From the NCBI GenBank assembly GCA_903872345.1, contig CAIQKM010000055.1, positions 1 to 64,000 on the forward strand: a stretch of 64,000 bases of DNA, given 5' to 3'. Source of the DNA: an uncultured Verrucomicrobia subdivision 3 bacterium. GTDB lineage: Bacteria; Verrucomicrobiota; Verrucomicrobiia; Limisphaerales; UBA11358. The notes beneath the pieces are model-generated. The model was not told where the DNA came from. It ran no database searches and saw only the letters and a list, made by a program, of their open reading frames with translations. Both the position numbers and the translations under genes were made by a program. Below, in pieces: positions 8,129 to 16,267 of the stretch. Within the stretch, counting starts at the first letter, position 1. The number at the start of each line of letters is the position of its first letter.

Positions 8129-10285
8129 TTATTTTGCGGCCTGATTGAGGGCGTCCAGCACGAGGCCGGGGGTGAGAATTTCCGGCAGAACAATGGCTGC
8201 CTGGTTGGTGGCGGCGGGGAAGACCAGCACCAGCGGCACGCCGGCGCGATGGTATTTGGCGAGCTCGGCGGTAATGGTTTCCGGGGTGTGGGTATAATCG
8301 CCCACCAAGGCGACGGCCCCGAGGCTGTTTAGTCTGGCGCGGACGGTGGGGATTTCGAGACTGGTCTTTTTATTCACCTGACAGGTGAGGCACCAATCGG
8401 CGGTGAAATCCACCAGCACCGGTTTTCCGGCGGCGCGGGCTTGTGCGACCGTGTCGGGACTCCAGGGTTGCCAATGGATTTCGTCGGGGGCTTGGAAATA
8501 AGCATAGGCACCAAAGCCGGTGACCAAGAGCAAGCTGACCAAGCCGGCGAGGGCACGGCGTTTGTTGCCGCGTTGGACGAATTCGCCCCATACCCATGCG
8601 GCGAGGGCCAGGGCAATCAGGAACAGGCCGAGGCGCAGGGTCCCGGTTTTGTCCAAGTCACCGGAGGCGAGCGTGAAGAGCCAGACGGCGGAACCAAGGA
8701 CGGGGAAGCCCATGGCGATCTTAAATTTTTCCATCCACGCGCCGGGCTTGGGGAGAAATTTCAACCAGGCCGGGTTCCAGCTTAACACCAGGTAAGGCGC
8801 GGCAAGACCGAGTCCCGAGGTGAGAAAAATCAGAATAATCATCGCCGGCGGCTGGGCAAAGGCGAAGCCCAGGGCATACCCCAGAAAAGGCGCGGTGCAG
8901 GGTGTGGCTAGCGCGGTGGCCAGCACGCCATTGAAGAGGGCGCCGGCGGCACCTTGCTTGGATGAAAGATTTCCGGCGACATCGGCGGCGTGATCCCCGA
9001 GGGTGACTTCAAAAAGGCCGAACAGATTCAGGGCGACCAGCGTTACCAGGATGGTGAGGCTGATAACAAACACCGGGCTGCCGAATTGCACGCCCCAGCC
9101 GACGAGATGGCCGGCGGATTTGAGTCCGATCACCACGGCGGCCAGCGCTAGGAAGGACAACAGCACGCCGATGGCATATATGCCACCTAGTGCCCGCACC
9201 CGGCGGGGATCGCTTTTGCCTTCGTTCACGAATCCCAGGATTTTCAGGGCGATGACTGGCAGTACGCAGGGCATGATGTTCAGGATAAACCCGCCGATGA
9301 AGGCGTAGAGCAAGATCAGCCCGAGCGGTTTTTCCGGGGCTGCGGGAGTGGCCGGAGTTACGGTGCCGGAAGTGGTGGCCGCCGCTGGCACGGTATCGGC
9401 CACGGGCAGGGTGATATCAAATCCGTTGCGCTGGCCGTTGCCTTCGATGACCACCAAGCCGCTAATCGTTTTGGGCCAGTCGCCGGAATATTTCTTTACG
9501 ACTTTGCGGAGGCGGAAACCGGACTGGTCCGTCAGGTTTTCGGTGGCGGACTGGATTTCGTAGGCATCATTGGCATCGGGGAAGAAGTCCACTTTTTCCA
9601 CCGGCAAAACATCCTTGGCAGTTTGCCGGCCGGTAATAATCAGGTTGCGTTGGTCACCGTTGGCCGGGGCTTCCCACCCGAGTGAGAATGAAAACAGGTT
9701 GTCGGTGCGCGCCAATTTTGCCTTGCCTGACTCAATCATTGCCGCTTCGGGCGAAGGTTTGCTTTCCGGGCCGACTGTCAGGGTGGCGGAAATGTCCTGT
9801 TTTGCGGGAATGCAGGTTTCTTTGCATTCCAGCCAGGCTACTTTGGCGGCCAGATTGAGCGGGCCAGGCGGCAGGTTGGTGGCCAAATGGAGCGGGACCA
9901 GCAATAAGGCGTCGCCTTGGTAGCCGTAAGTGGTAACTTCGACGGGGGGAAGTTTATGCGGGAGAGGCCATTGAATGGGATCGGCGGTCACGCCGGCGGG
10001 CAATTGCCATTGGATGGTGGTGGCGGTGCCGGCATCGCCGGGGTTCCGCCAGTAGGTGTGCCAGCCCGGGTCCATGGTGAGCTGCACGCCGGCCAGGATG
10101 GTGTCGCCGGGTTTCGCATCGGTAACCGGCAGCAATAGTTTTACTTGCGTGTGGTTGCCGCCGAGTCCGTCATCGAGCGAGCTTAAATTGAGCTGGGCGG
10201 TGGCACGACCGGCCCAAAATAGCGCCAGAACGGCGCAAAACAGGGTTGGCAGCCAGGTCAAACGGAGGTTGATCATCAATCGCAC
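8129..10285 (-). CDS. dsbD: DsbD-family thiol:disulfide interchange protein
   Basis: 718 residues, the usual three-part DsbD/ScsB plan. It has a signal peptide, then a periplasmic N-terminal domain with 'WLECKETCIPAK' (cysteine pair). A membrane domain of eight or so helices follows, with the two conserved cysteine sites 'MPCVLPV' and 'ATPCTAPF'. The C-terminal thioredoxin domain carries 'DFTADWCLTCQVNKK' (CxxC). The protein moves electrons from cytoplasmic thioredoxin across the inner membrane to periplasmic thiol proteins. An alternative start three codons in (10276) is possible. It is the first gene of a likely operon with the redoxin at 7457-8053. It is longer than E. coli DsbD (about 565 residues) because of the larger N-terminal region typical of ScsB-like forms. 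Confidence 0.92.
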   Translation of the reverse strand: MRLMINLRLTWLPTLFCAVLALFWAGRATAQLNLSSLDDGLGGNHTQVKLLLPVTDAKPGDTILAGVQLTMDPGWHTYWRNPGDAGTATTIQWQLPAGVTADPIQWPLPHKLPPVEVTTYGYQGDALLLVPLHLATNLPPGPLNLAAKVAWLECKETCIPAKQDISATLTVGPESKPSPEAAMIESGKAKLARTDNLFSFSLGWEAPANGDQRNLIITGRQTAKDVLPVEKVDFFPDANDAYEIQSATENLTDQSGFRLRKVVKKYSGDWPKTISGLVVIEGNGQRNGFDITLPVADTVPAAATTSGTVTPATPAAPEKPLGLILLYAFIGGFILNIMPCVLPVIALKILGFVNEGKSDPRRVRALGGIYAIGVLLSFLALAAVVIGLKSAGHLVGWGVQFGSPVFVISLTILVTLVALNLFGLFEVTLGDHAADVAGNLSSKQGAAGALFNGVLATALATPCTAPFLGYALGFAFAQPPAMIILIFLTSGLGLAAPYLVLSWNPAWLKFLPKPGAWMEKFKIAMGFPVLGSAVWLFTLASGDLDKTGTLRLGLFLIALALAAWVWGEFVQRGNKRRALAGLVSLLLVTGFGAYAYFQAPDEIHWQPWSPDTVAQARAAGKPVLVDFTADWCLTCQVNKKTSLEIPTVRARLNSLGAVALVGDYTHTPETITAELAKYHRAGVPLVLVFPAATNQAAIVLPEILTPGLVLDALNQAAK

Positions 10286-10414
10286 AGGGATTAGATGCCA
10301 AAACTGCTGTGGCGTTTGAAGTTATTTATGCGGGTAATTGCTTCCAGCCGACTTCCGACAAATTATTACTGGAAAACAACCCACCTTTGGGGCATTCTAT
10401 GCCACCTGAATTTT

Positions 10415-11704
10415 ATGGACGTAAAACTTCCCAAATTGGGCGAGGGCGCTGACTCCGGTGTGGTAGTCGGCATCTTTGTCAAAGAAGGCGATACCATCGC
10501 CAAAGACCAGGCCATCTTGGAACTGGAAAACGAGAAGGCGGTCGCTTCGATCCCTTCCACCGCCGCCGGTGTCGTGGAGAAAATCCACGTGAAAGCCGGT
10601 GACCGGATCAGCATTGGCCAGAAACTCCTGACGCTCGCCGGTGGCGCGGCTCCCGCCGCCCCGACCGCCGCGCCGACGGCCAAGCCCGCCGCCAAAAAGG
10701 CTCCGGCCAAGGCCGCGCCCGAACCGGAAGTCGAAGAAACGGTTGAGGATGCCGCCGAAGTCGAGGAGGAAGCCGACTCCTCCGTCGTGCCCGTGGCTTC
10801 GCCCTCCATCCGCAAGATGACGCGCGAACTGGGCATTAATCTGGCCAAGATCAAGGGCAGCGCCAACGGTGGTCGCATTGTTATTGGTGACGTTCGCGCC
10901 TATGTGCAGCGCCTGATCAAAGCCGCCGCCAAACCGGCGTCCGCGCCGGCCGCCGCCGCGCCGGCCAAACCCGTCGCCGTGCAGATTGATTTCTCCCAGT
11001 GGGGGCCGATTCTCAAGAAGCCGGTCACGCCGCTCCGCCAGGTCATCGCCCGCCGCATGTCCGAAAGCTGGCACGCGGTTCCGCGCGTCACGCAGTTCGA
11101 TGACATTGACTTCACCACCGTCGGGGCGTTGCGCAAGCAATATGCCGCCGCCTACGAGGCGAAGGGGGTAAAGCTTACGCTCACGCCGTTTGTGCTGAAG
11201 GCCGTGGCGGCGACGTTGAAGCAACATGCCATCTTCAATTCCAGCCTGGATGAAGTGGCGAACGAAGTGATCCTCAAGGAATACATCCACCTCGGCATTG
11301 CGGTGGATACGGATCAGGGCCTGATGGTGCCGGTCATTCGCGACGTGGACAAGAAGTCCATGCTCAACTTGGCCAAGGAACTGGAGCAGGTGGCGGCCAA
11401 GGCGCGCGACCGCAAGCTCACCGCCGAAGATATGAAGGGCGGCACGTTTACGATTTCCAACCAGGGCGCCATCGGGGGCGCGCATTTCACGCCCATCATC
11501 AACCTGCCGGAAGTGGCGATTCTCGGTCTCGGCCGCGGGGCGCTGAAGCCGGTGGTGCGCGACGGCAAGGTGGAAGTGCGGTTGCTCACGCCGGTGGCGT
11601 TGAGCTATGACCATCGCGTGATCGACGGCGGCACGGCCGCCCGGTTCACGGTGGACCTGGTCAAGGCGTTTGAAAACTTTGATGAAGCGGTGGTAAAAAT
11701 TTAA
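10415..11704 (+). CDS. Dihydrolipoamide acyltransferase, E2 subunit of a 2-oxoacid dehydrogenase
   Basis: 429 residues starting at 10415 (MDVKLPKLGEGADSGVV); an in-frame extension to 10295 does not fit the family. Residues 1-77 are a lipoyl domain with lipoyl-lysine K41 in 'ENEKA'. An Ala/Pro-rich linker follows, then the peripheral subunit-binding domain at about residues 128-165 ('ASPSIRKMTRELGI'). The C-terminal catalytic domain ends with H400-R-V-I-D404-G-G, the acyltransferase active site. It transfers acyl groups from lipoate to CoA in a pyruvate or related dehydrogenase complex. The E3 gene begins 5 bp after its stop. No E1 gene is in the window, so the substrate (pyruvate, branched-chain or other) is undecided. 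Confidence 0.93.
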   Translation: MDVKLPKLGEGADSGVVVGIFVKEGDTIAKDQAILELENEKAVASIPSTAAGVVEKIHVKAGDRISIGQKLLTLAGGAAPAAPTAAPTAKPAAKKAPAKAAPEPEVEETVEDAAEVEEEADSSVVPVASPSIRKMTRELGINLAKIKGSANGGRIVIGDVRAYVQRLIKAAAKPASAPAAAAPAKPVAVQIDFSQWGPILKKPVTPLRQVIARRMSESWHAVPRVTQFDDIDFTTVGALRKQYAAAYEAKGVKLTLTPFVLKAVAATLKQHAIFNSSLDEVANEVILKEYIHLGIAVDTDQGLMVPVIRDVDKKSMLNLAKELEQVAAKARDRKLTAEDMKGGTFTISNQGAIGGAHFTPIINLPEVAILGLGRGALKPVVRDGKVEVRLLTPVALSYDHRVIDGGTAARFTVDLVKAFENFDEAVVKI

Positions 11705-11709
11705 TTTGT

Positions 11710-13131
11710 ATGGATCCCATCAAGACTGAAATTGTTGTCGTCGGCGCCGGCCCCGGGGGCTATGCGGCGGCGTTTTATGCGGCGGACCTCGGCAAGAAGG
11801 TCATCCTCATCGAGCGGGACAAACGCCTTGGCGGCGTCTGCCTGAACCGCGGCTGCATCCCTTCCAAGGCGCTGCTGTACGCGAGCCACCAGATTGTGAA
11901 CGCCCGTGAATCCGCCCATCGCGGCATCACCTTTGCGGAACCCACCGTGGATGTGACCAAGCTGCGGACGTGGAAGGAATCCATTCTGGAAAAGCTCGCC
12001 GGCGGCGTCGGCACGCTGGCCAAGATGCGCGGCGTTCAGGTCATTCACGGTCGCGCCTATTTTGAAGGCTCCAACAAGCTGCGCGTGGAAACCGAGCACG
12101 GCCAGCAATTCGTGGAATACGACAAGGCGGTGCTCGCCGTCGGTTCATCCCCGGCCATTCCCAAGGCGTTTGACCTGGGCAATCCCCGCGTCATGACCTC
12201 CACCGGCGCGCTCGAAATCGAAGACATCCCAGAAACCCTGCTCATTGTCGGCGGCGGTTACATCGGCATGGAACTCGGTTTTGTTTACTCCGCGCTCGGC
12301 ACCAAGGTGACCGTCGTGGAAGCTATGGACGCCATCCTCGCCGGCGCGGATGCCGATCTGGCCCGCCCCGTGGTGGCCAATGCCAAAAAATCCTTCAAGG
12401 AAATCCGGCTCAAGGCCCGCGTCACCAAGATGGCCACGGTCGGCAAGCAGATCAAGGTGGACTCCGAGTACAACGGCCAGCAACTGAGCGAACTCTACGA
12501 CCGCGTGCTCGTCGCCGTCGGCCGCGTGCCGAACAGCTCCGACCTCGGCCTGGAGAACACCGGCGTGCAGCTCGATGAACGGGGTTACGTGAAGGTGAAT
12601 CATCACCAACAGACGGATGATCCGGCCATTTACGCCATCGGCGACATCGCCGGCGGCATCCTGCTCGCCCACAAGGCGCACAAAGAGGCGCGCATCGCCA
12701 TCGAAAACATTGATGGCGAAGACGTGGTGTTCGAAAACATCGTCATTCCCGCCGTGGTCTTCACGGATCCCGAGCTCGCGTGGTGCGGTGTGACCGAGGC
12801 CGAGGCCAAGGAAAAGGGCATCAAGTACGAAGTCGCCAAATTCCCGTGGTCGGCGTCCGGCCGCGCTTTGTCGTTTGACCGCACCGACGGTGTGACCAAG
12901 ATGCTGATTGATCCGGACACCGACCGGGTGCTCGGCGTGGGCATCTGCGGCGCCGGCGCCGGCGAACTCATCGCCGAAGCCACGCTGGCCATCGAGATGG
13001 GCGCCACCGCCGAAGACATCGCGCTGACGGTGCATGCGCATCCGACGCTTTCCGAAACGTTGATGGAATGCGCCGAGGTCTTCTACGGCCACGCGACACA
13101 TACCTTTACGAAGAAAAAACCGACGGAATAA
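11710..13131 (+). CDS. lpdA: Dihydrolipoyl dehydrogenase (E3)
   Basis: 473 residues. The N-terminal FAD-binding site is 'VVVGAGPGGYAAA'. The redox disulfide is C44-x4-C49 in 'GGVCLNRGCIPSK'. The NAD-binding site is 'LLIVGGGYIGMELG', and 'YAIGDIAGGILLAHKA' is the second FAD contact. The C-terminal dimer interface carries the H444-P-T-x2-E449 pair. It reoxidises the dihydrolipoyl group of E2 and reduces NAD+. It is co-transcribed with the E2 gene (5-bp gap) and followed by a terminator at 13155. Length and motifs are complete. Confidence 0.96.
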   Translation: MDPIKTEIVVVGAGPGGYAAAFYAADLGKKVILIERDKRLGGVCLNRGCIPSKALLYASHQIVNARESAHRGITFAEPTVDVTKLRTWKESILEKLAGGVGTLAKMRGVQVIHGRAYFEGSNKLRVETEHGQQFVEYDKAVLAVGSSPAIPKAFDLGNPRVMTSTGALEIEDIPETLLIVGGGYIGMELGFVYSALGTKVTVVEAMDAILAGADADLARPVVANAKKSFKEIRLKARVTKMATVGKQIKVDSEYNGQQLSELYDRVLVAVGRVPNSSDLGLENTGVQLDERGYVKVNHHQQTDDPAIYAIGDIAGGILLAHKAHKEARIAIENIDGEDVVFENIVIPAVVFTDPELAWCGVTEAEAKEKGIKYEVAKFPWSASGRALSFDRTDGVTKMLIDPDTDRVLGVGICGAGAGELIAEATLAIEMGATAEDIALTVHAHPTLSETLMECAEVFYGHATHTFTKKKPTE

Positions 13132-13154
13132 ATTCGGTTTAATCAGTTCAAACG

Positions 13155-13185
13155 CCACCGGCTGAAAAGTCGGTGGTTTTTTTTT
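13155..13185 (+). terminator. Rho-independent terminator after the E2-E3 operon
   Basis: CCACCGGCT-GAAA-AGTCGGTGG (9 pairs including one G-T) is followed by nine T residues. It lies 23 bp past the stop of the dihydrolipoyl dehydrogenase gene. Confidence 0.93.
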
Positions 13186-13374
13186 GCAGACATTGCTTCG
13201 GCAACTTTTCCCGCCGACCGGGTTGAAATATATGGGAGCAGGCGCGTATTTTATCCTCCTGGGTGCGTGCAAAATCCCGAAAATATGGTAAGGTTATCGT
13301 CATAATACCCGCTCATCCACCGAATAGCTCGGGTTATGGGGTGGCGGGCTGGTCCAGGCGGATTTGATACTAAT

Positions 13375-16125
13375 ATGGTGAACAATATGCATCTGAGGCG
13401 CTTGAGGCTGGTCTTTGGCGTTGTTGGCGTGTTTGTTTTCGCGGGGCTCGGTTTCGCCGCGGATGTTCCCAGGAAAACCTTGCACGGTCATGTGCCGCCG
13501 GCGGCGGCGAAGCTGGCCTCCTTCGGCGCATTGCCCGCCACCAACCGGCTGAGTCTGGCCATCGGCCTGCCGTTGCGCGATCCGGCCGGCCTGACCATTT
13601 TTCTGAGCCAGGTCTATGATCCGGCCAGCACCAATTACCATAGGTACCTGACCCCGGCGCAATTCACCGCCCGGTTTGGCCCAACCGAGGCGGATTATGC
13701 CGCCGTCCGGCAGTTCGCCGAAACCAACGGCTTGCTGGTCACGGCCACCCATGGCAACCGCCTGCTGCTGGATGTCAGCGGTTCCGTGGCGGACATTCAG
13801 CGCGCCTTTCACCTTAACCTGTTGCAGTATCATCATCCGACCGAGGCGCGGGATTTCTTCGCACCGGATGTCGAACCTTCCGTGGATGCCAGCCTGCCGG
13901 TGGCGGATATCAGCGGTTTGAACAATTACGCTTTGCCGCGCCCCAAAAGCCTGCGGCGGGATGCCGGCACCAATGCCGCCACCGCCTCCCCCCGGACCGG
14001 TTCCGGCAGTGGCGGCGCCTATATGGGGAATGATTTTCGGGCGGCGTATCTTCCCGGGGTTACCCTGACCGGAACCGGCCAGACCGTGGGACTGTTACAG
14101 TTTGACGGCTATTACCCGGCCGATATCACTGCCTATGAAACCGCCGCCGGTCTGCCGTCCGTGCCGATCAAAACCGTGCTGCTGGATGGCTACAATGGCA
14201 CTCCCACCACCGGTGCCAACAGCGGCAACGGCGAAGTTTCGCTGGATATTGAAATGGCCATCGCCATGGCCCCCGGCCTGTCCGGCATTATTCTGTTTGA
14301 AGGCAATCCCAACAATGTCATTCCCAACGATGTGCTGAACGCCATGGCGGCCAGCAACCAGGTGAAACAGCTCAGTTGCTCGTGGGGCTGGGGCGGCGGT
14401 CCCAGCTCGACCACGGATACCATTTTTCAGCAGATGGCCGCGCAGGGACAATCCTTCTTCTGTGCTTCCGGCGATAGTGACGCCTTTACCGTGGGGGCCG
14501 GTTCGGCGAATGGGGTGGATAATACGTCGCTCGCCAATGCGCCTGCCAGTTCGCCCTATATCACGATGGTCGGCGGCACCACGCTTACCACCACGGGGGC
14601 TGGCGGCAGTTGGTCGGGAGAGACCGTTTGGAACTGGGGTTTGCACAATGGCAGTTATGTGGGCAGCAGCGGCGGGGTCAGCTCTTATTACAGCATTCCG
14701 GCCTGGCAGGCGAATGTGAGCATGTCCGCCAATGGCGGCTCGACCAGCTACCGAAATATTCCGGATGTGGCGCTCACCGGCGACAACGTTTATGTCCTCT
14801 ATGGCAACGGCTCTTCCGGAACCTTTGGCGGCACCAGTTGCGCGACGCCGCTGTGGGCCGGGTTGACGGCCTTGCTCAATCAGCAGGCCGTGCTGGCCGG
14901 CAGGTCAGCCATGGGTTTTATCAATCCGGCCATTTACACCCTGGCCGGCAGCAGCCGTTATGCCGCCGCATTTCACGACATCACCACGGGCAACAATGTT
15001 TCGTCGTCCAGCCCGAATAACTATTATGCCGCGACCGGCTACGATCTCTGCACCGGCTGGGGTACGCCGGCCGGGCAAAGCTTGATTGACGCCCTCGCCG
15101 GGCCGCCGGATGCCCTCGGGGTGAGCCCCGCCACGGGCTTCACCGCCGTCGGCGCGGTGGGCGGGCCCTTTGCCAGCCATTTACAGTCTGTCGTACTGAC
15201 CAACCAAGGCAATGCCGCTCTGACCTGGTCCTTGATCAACACCTCAATCTGGCTGAATGCTTCCGCCATGGCGGGCGCGCTCGCCGCCGGCAATGCCACC
15301 AATCTGACCATCAATCTTTCCGCAGCGGCCGCCAGTCTGGATGCCGGCGTTTATGCCGCCAATATTGTGCTCTCCAACGAAGTTTCCCAAGCCGCCCAGA
15401 GCGTCGCTTTTAACCTGCGCATTGGCCAGTCGCTGGTGCAAAACGGCGGATTCGAAACCGGAGATTTCACCGGCTGGACCCTGGTGGGCGATGGTGTGGT
15501 CACCAGCCGGAGGCACGGCTCCACCATTTATGACGCCGTCGAAAGTTCGGCCAGTTATCCATTGGTGGTTCATTCCGGCAGCTACGGCGCGTTTCTGGGG
15601 GATAACAAGCTGGCCACTCTTTCCCAATCACTGGTTACCGTGCCGGGACAGAATTATTACCTCTCGTTCTGGCTGGATAACATCGCCACCGGCAGCGTTG
15701 AACAATTCGCCGTGCTCTGGAACACCAATGCCAGCGCGAGCAACTCGGTTTTTGCGTGGTCCAGTCCGCCGGCTTTCACCTGGACCAATCTGCAATTCAT
15801 CGTCACCGCCACCGGCACCAACACCACGCTGCGATTTGCCCTGGAAAATGATCCCAGCTACTTTGGCCTCGATGATGTCCGGGTCACGCCCATGCCGGCA
15901 ACCGTGTTTCGGACCGCCGCCCGGGTGACCAGCCAGTTTGCCCTGACTTGGGGAACCGCCACCGATCTCGTTTATCAGGTCCAATACAAAACCAACCTCT
16001 TGCAAGGCAATTGGCTGAACTGGGGCGCCCCCATCCTGGCCACCAACAGCGCCCTGACGATTTACGATGCCAACGATCCTTCGCCCAACGCCCAACGCTA
16101 TTACCGGCTGATCGTGTCTCCCTGA
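13375..16125 (+). CDS. Secreted S53 (sedolisin) peptidase with C-terminal add-on domains
   Basis: 916 residues from ATG 13375, which has AGGCGGA 13 nt upstream; 13387 is an alternative. After a signal peptide comes the pro-kumamolisin activation domain ('RLSLAIGLPLRD', 'YHRYLTPAQFTARFGP'). The catalytic domain has the S53 triad E287/D291 ('GEVSLDIEM') and S488 ('GGTSCATP'), with oxyanion D367 ('ASGDSDA') and the calcium-site segment 'DLCTGWGTPAG'. C-terminal to it are an Ig/BACON-like segment, a carbohydrate-binding-like module ('NGGFETGDFTGW') and a tail ending 'YYRLIVSP'. This should be an acid-acting serine-carboxyl endopeptidase secreted for protein degradation. It is the first of two tandem paralogues. 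Confidence 0.93.
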   Translation: MVNNMHLRRLRLVFGVVGVFVFAGLGFAADVPRKTLHGHVPPAAAKLASFGALPATNRLSLAIGLPLRDPAGLTIFLSQVYDPASTNYHRYLTPAQFTARFGPTEADYAAVRQFAETNGLLVTATHGNRLLLDVSGSVADIQRAFHLNLLQYHHPTEARDFFAPDVEPSVDASLPVADISGLNNYALPRPKSLRRDAGTNAATASPRTGSGSGGAYMGNDFRAAYLPGVTLTGTGQTVGLLQFDGYYPADITAYETAAGLPSVPIKTVLLDGYNGTPTTGANSGNGEVSLDIEMAIAMAPGLSGIILFEGNPNNVIPNDVLNAMAASNQVKQLSCSWGWGGGPSSTTDTIFQQMAAQGQSFFCASGDSDAFTVGAGSANGVDNTSLANAPASSPYITMVGGTTLTTTGAGGSWSGETVWNWGLHNGSYVGSSGGVSSYYSIPAWQANVSMSANGGSTSYRNIPDVALTGDNVYVLYGNGSSGTFGGTSCATPLWAGLTALLNQQAVLAGRSAMGFINPAIYTLAGSSRYAAAFHDITTGNNVSSSSPNNYYAATGYDLCTGWGTPAGQSLIDALAGPPDALGVSPATGFTAVGAVGGPFASHLQSVVLTNQGNAALTWSLINTSIWLNASAMAGALAAGNATNLTINLSAAAASLDAGVYAANIVLSNEVSQAAQSVAFNLRIGQSLVQNGGFETGDFTGWTLVGDGVVTSRRHGSTIYDAVESSASYPLVVHSGSYGAFLGDNKLATLSQSLVTVPGQNYYLSFWLDNIATGSVEQFAVLWNTNASASNSVFAWSSPPAFTWTNLQFIVTATGTNTTLRFALENDPSYFGLDDVRVTPMPATVFRTAARVTSQFALTWGTATDLVYQVQYKTNLLQGNWLNWGAPILATNSALTIYDANDPSPNAQRYYRLIVSP

Positions 16126-16267
16126 TTAAAACGCTTATATCAAATTAGTTGCGGATTTTCAGGTGATGTGTATTTTCCTGCATTCCGTTGGTGCAAAACT
16201 TCCGGGAAGTGATATTTTTTGAACATTAGCACATACGATGCTGAGGTTTGCACGGGTGATTTTTGGT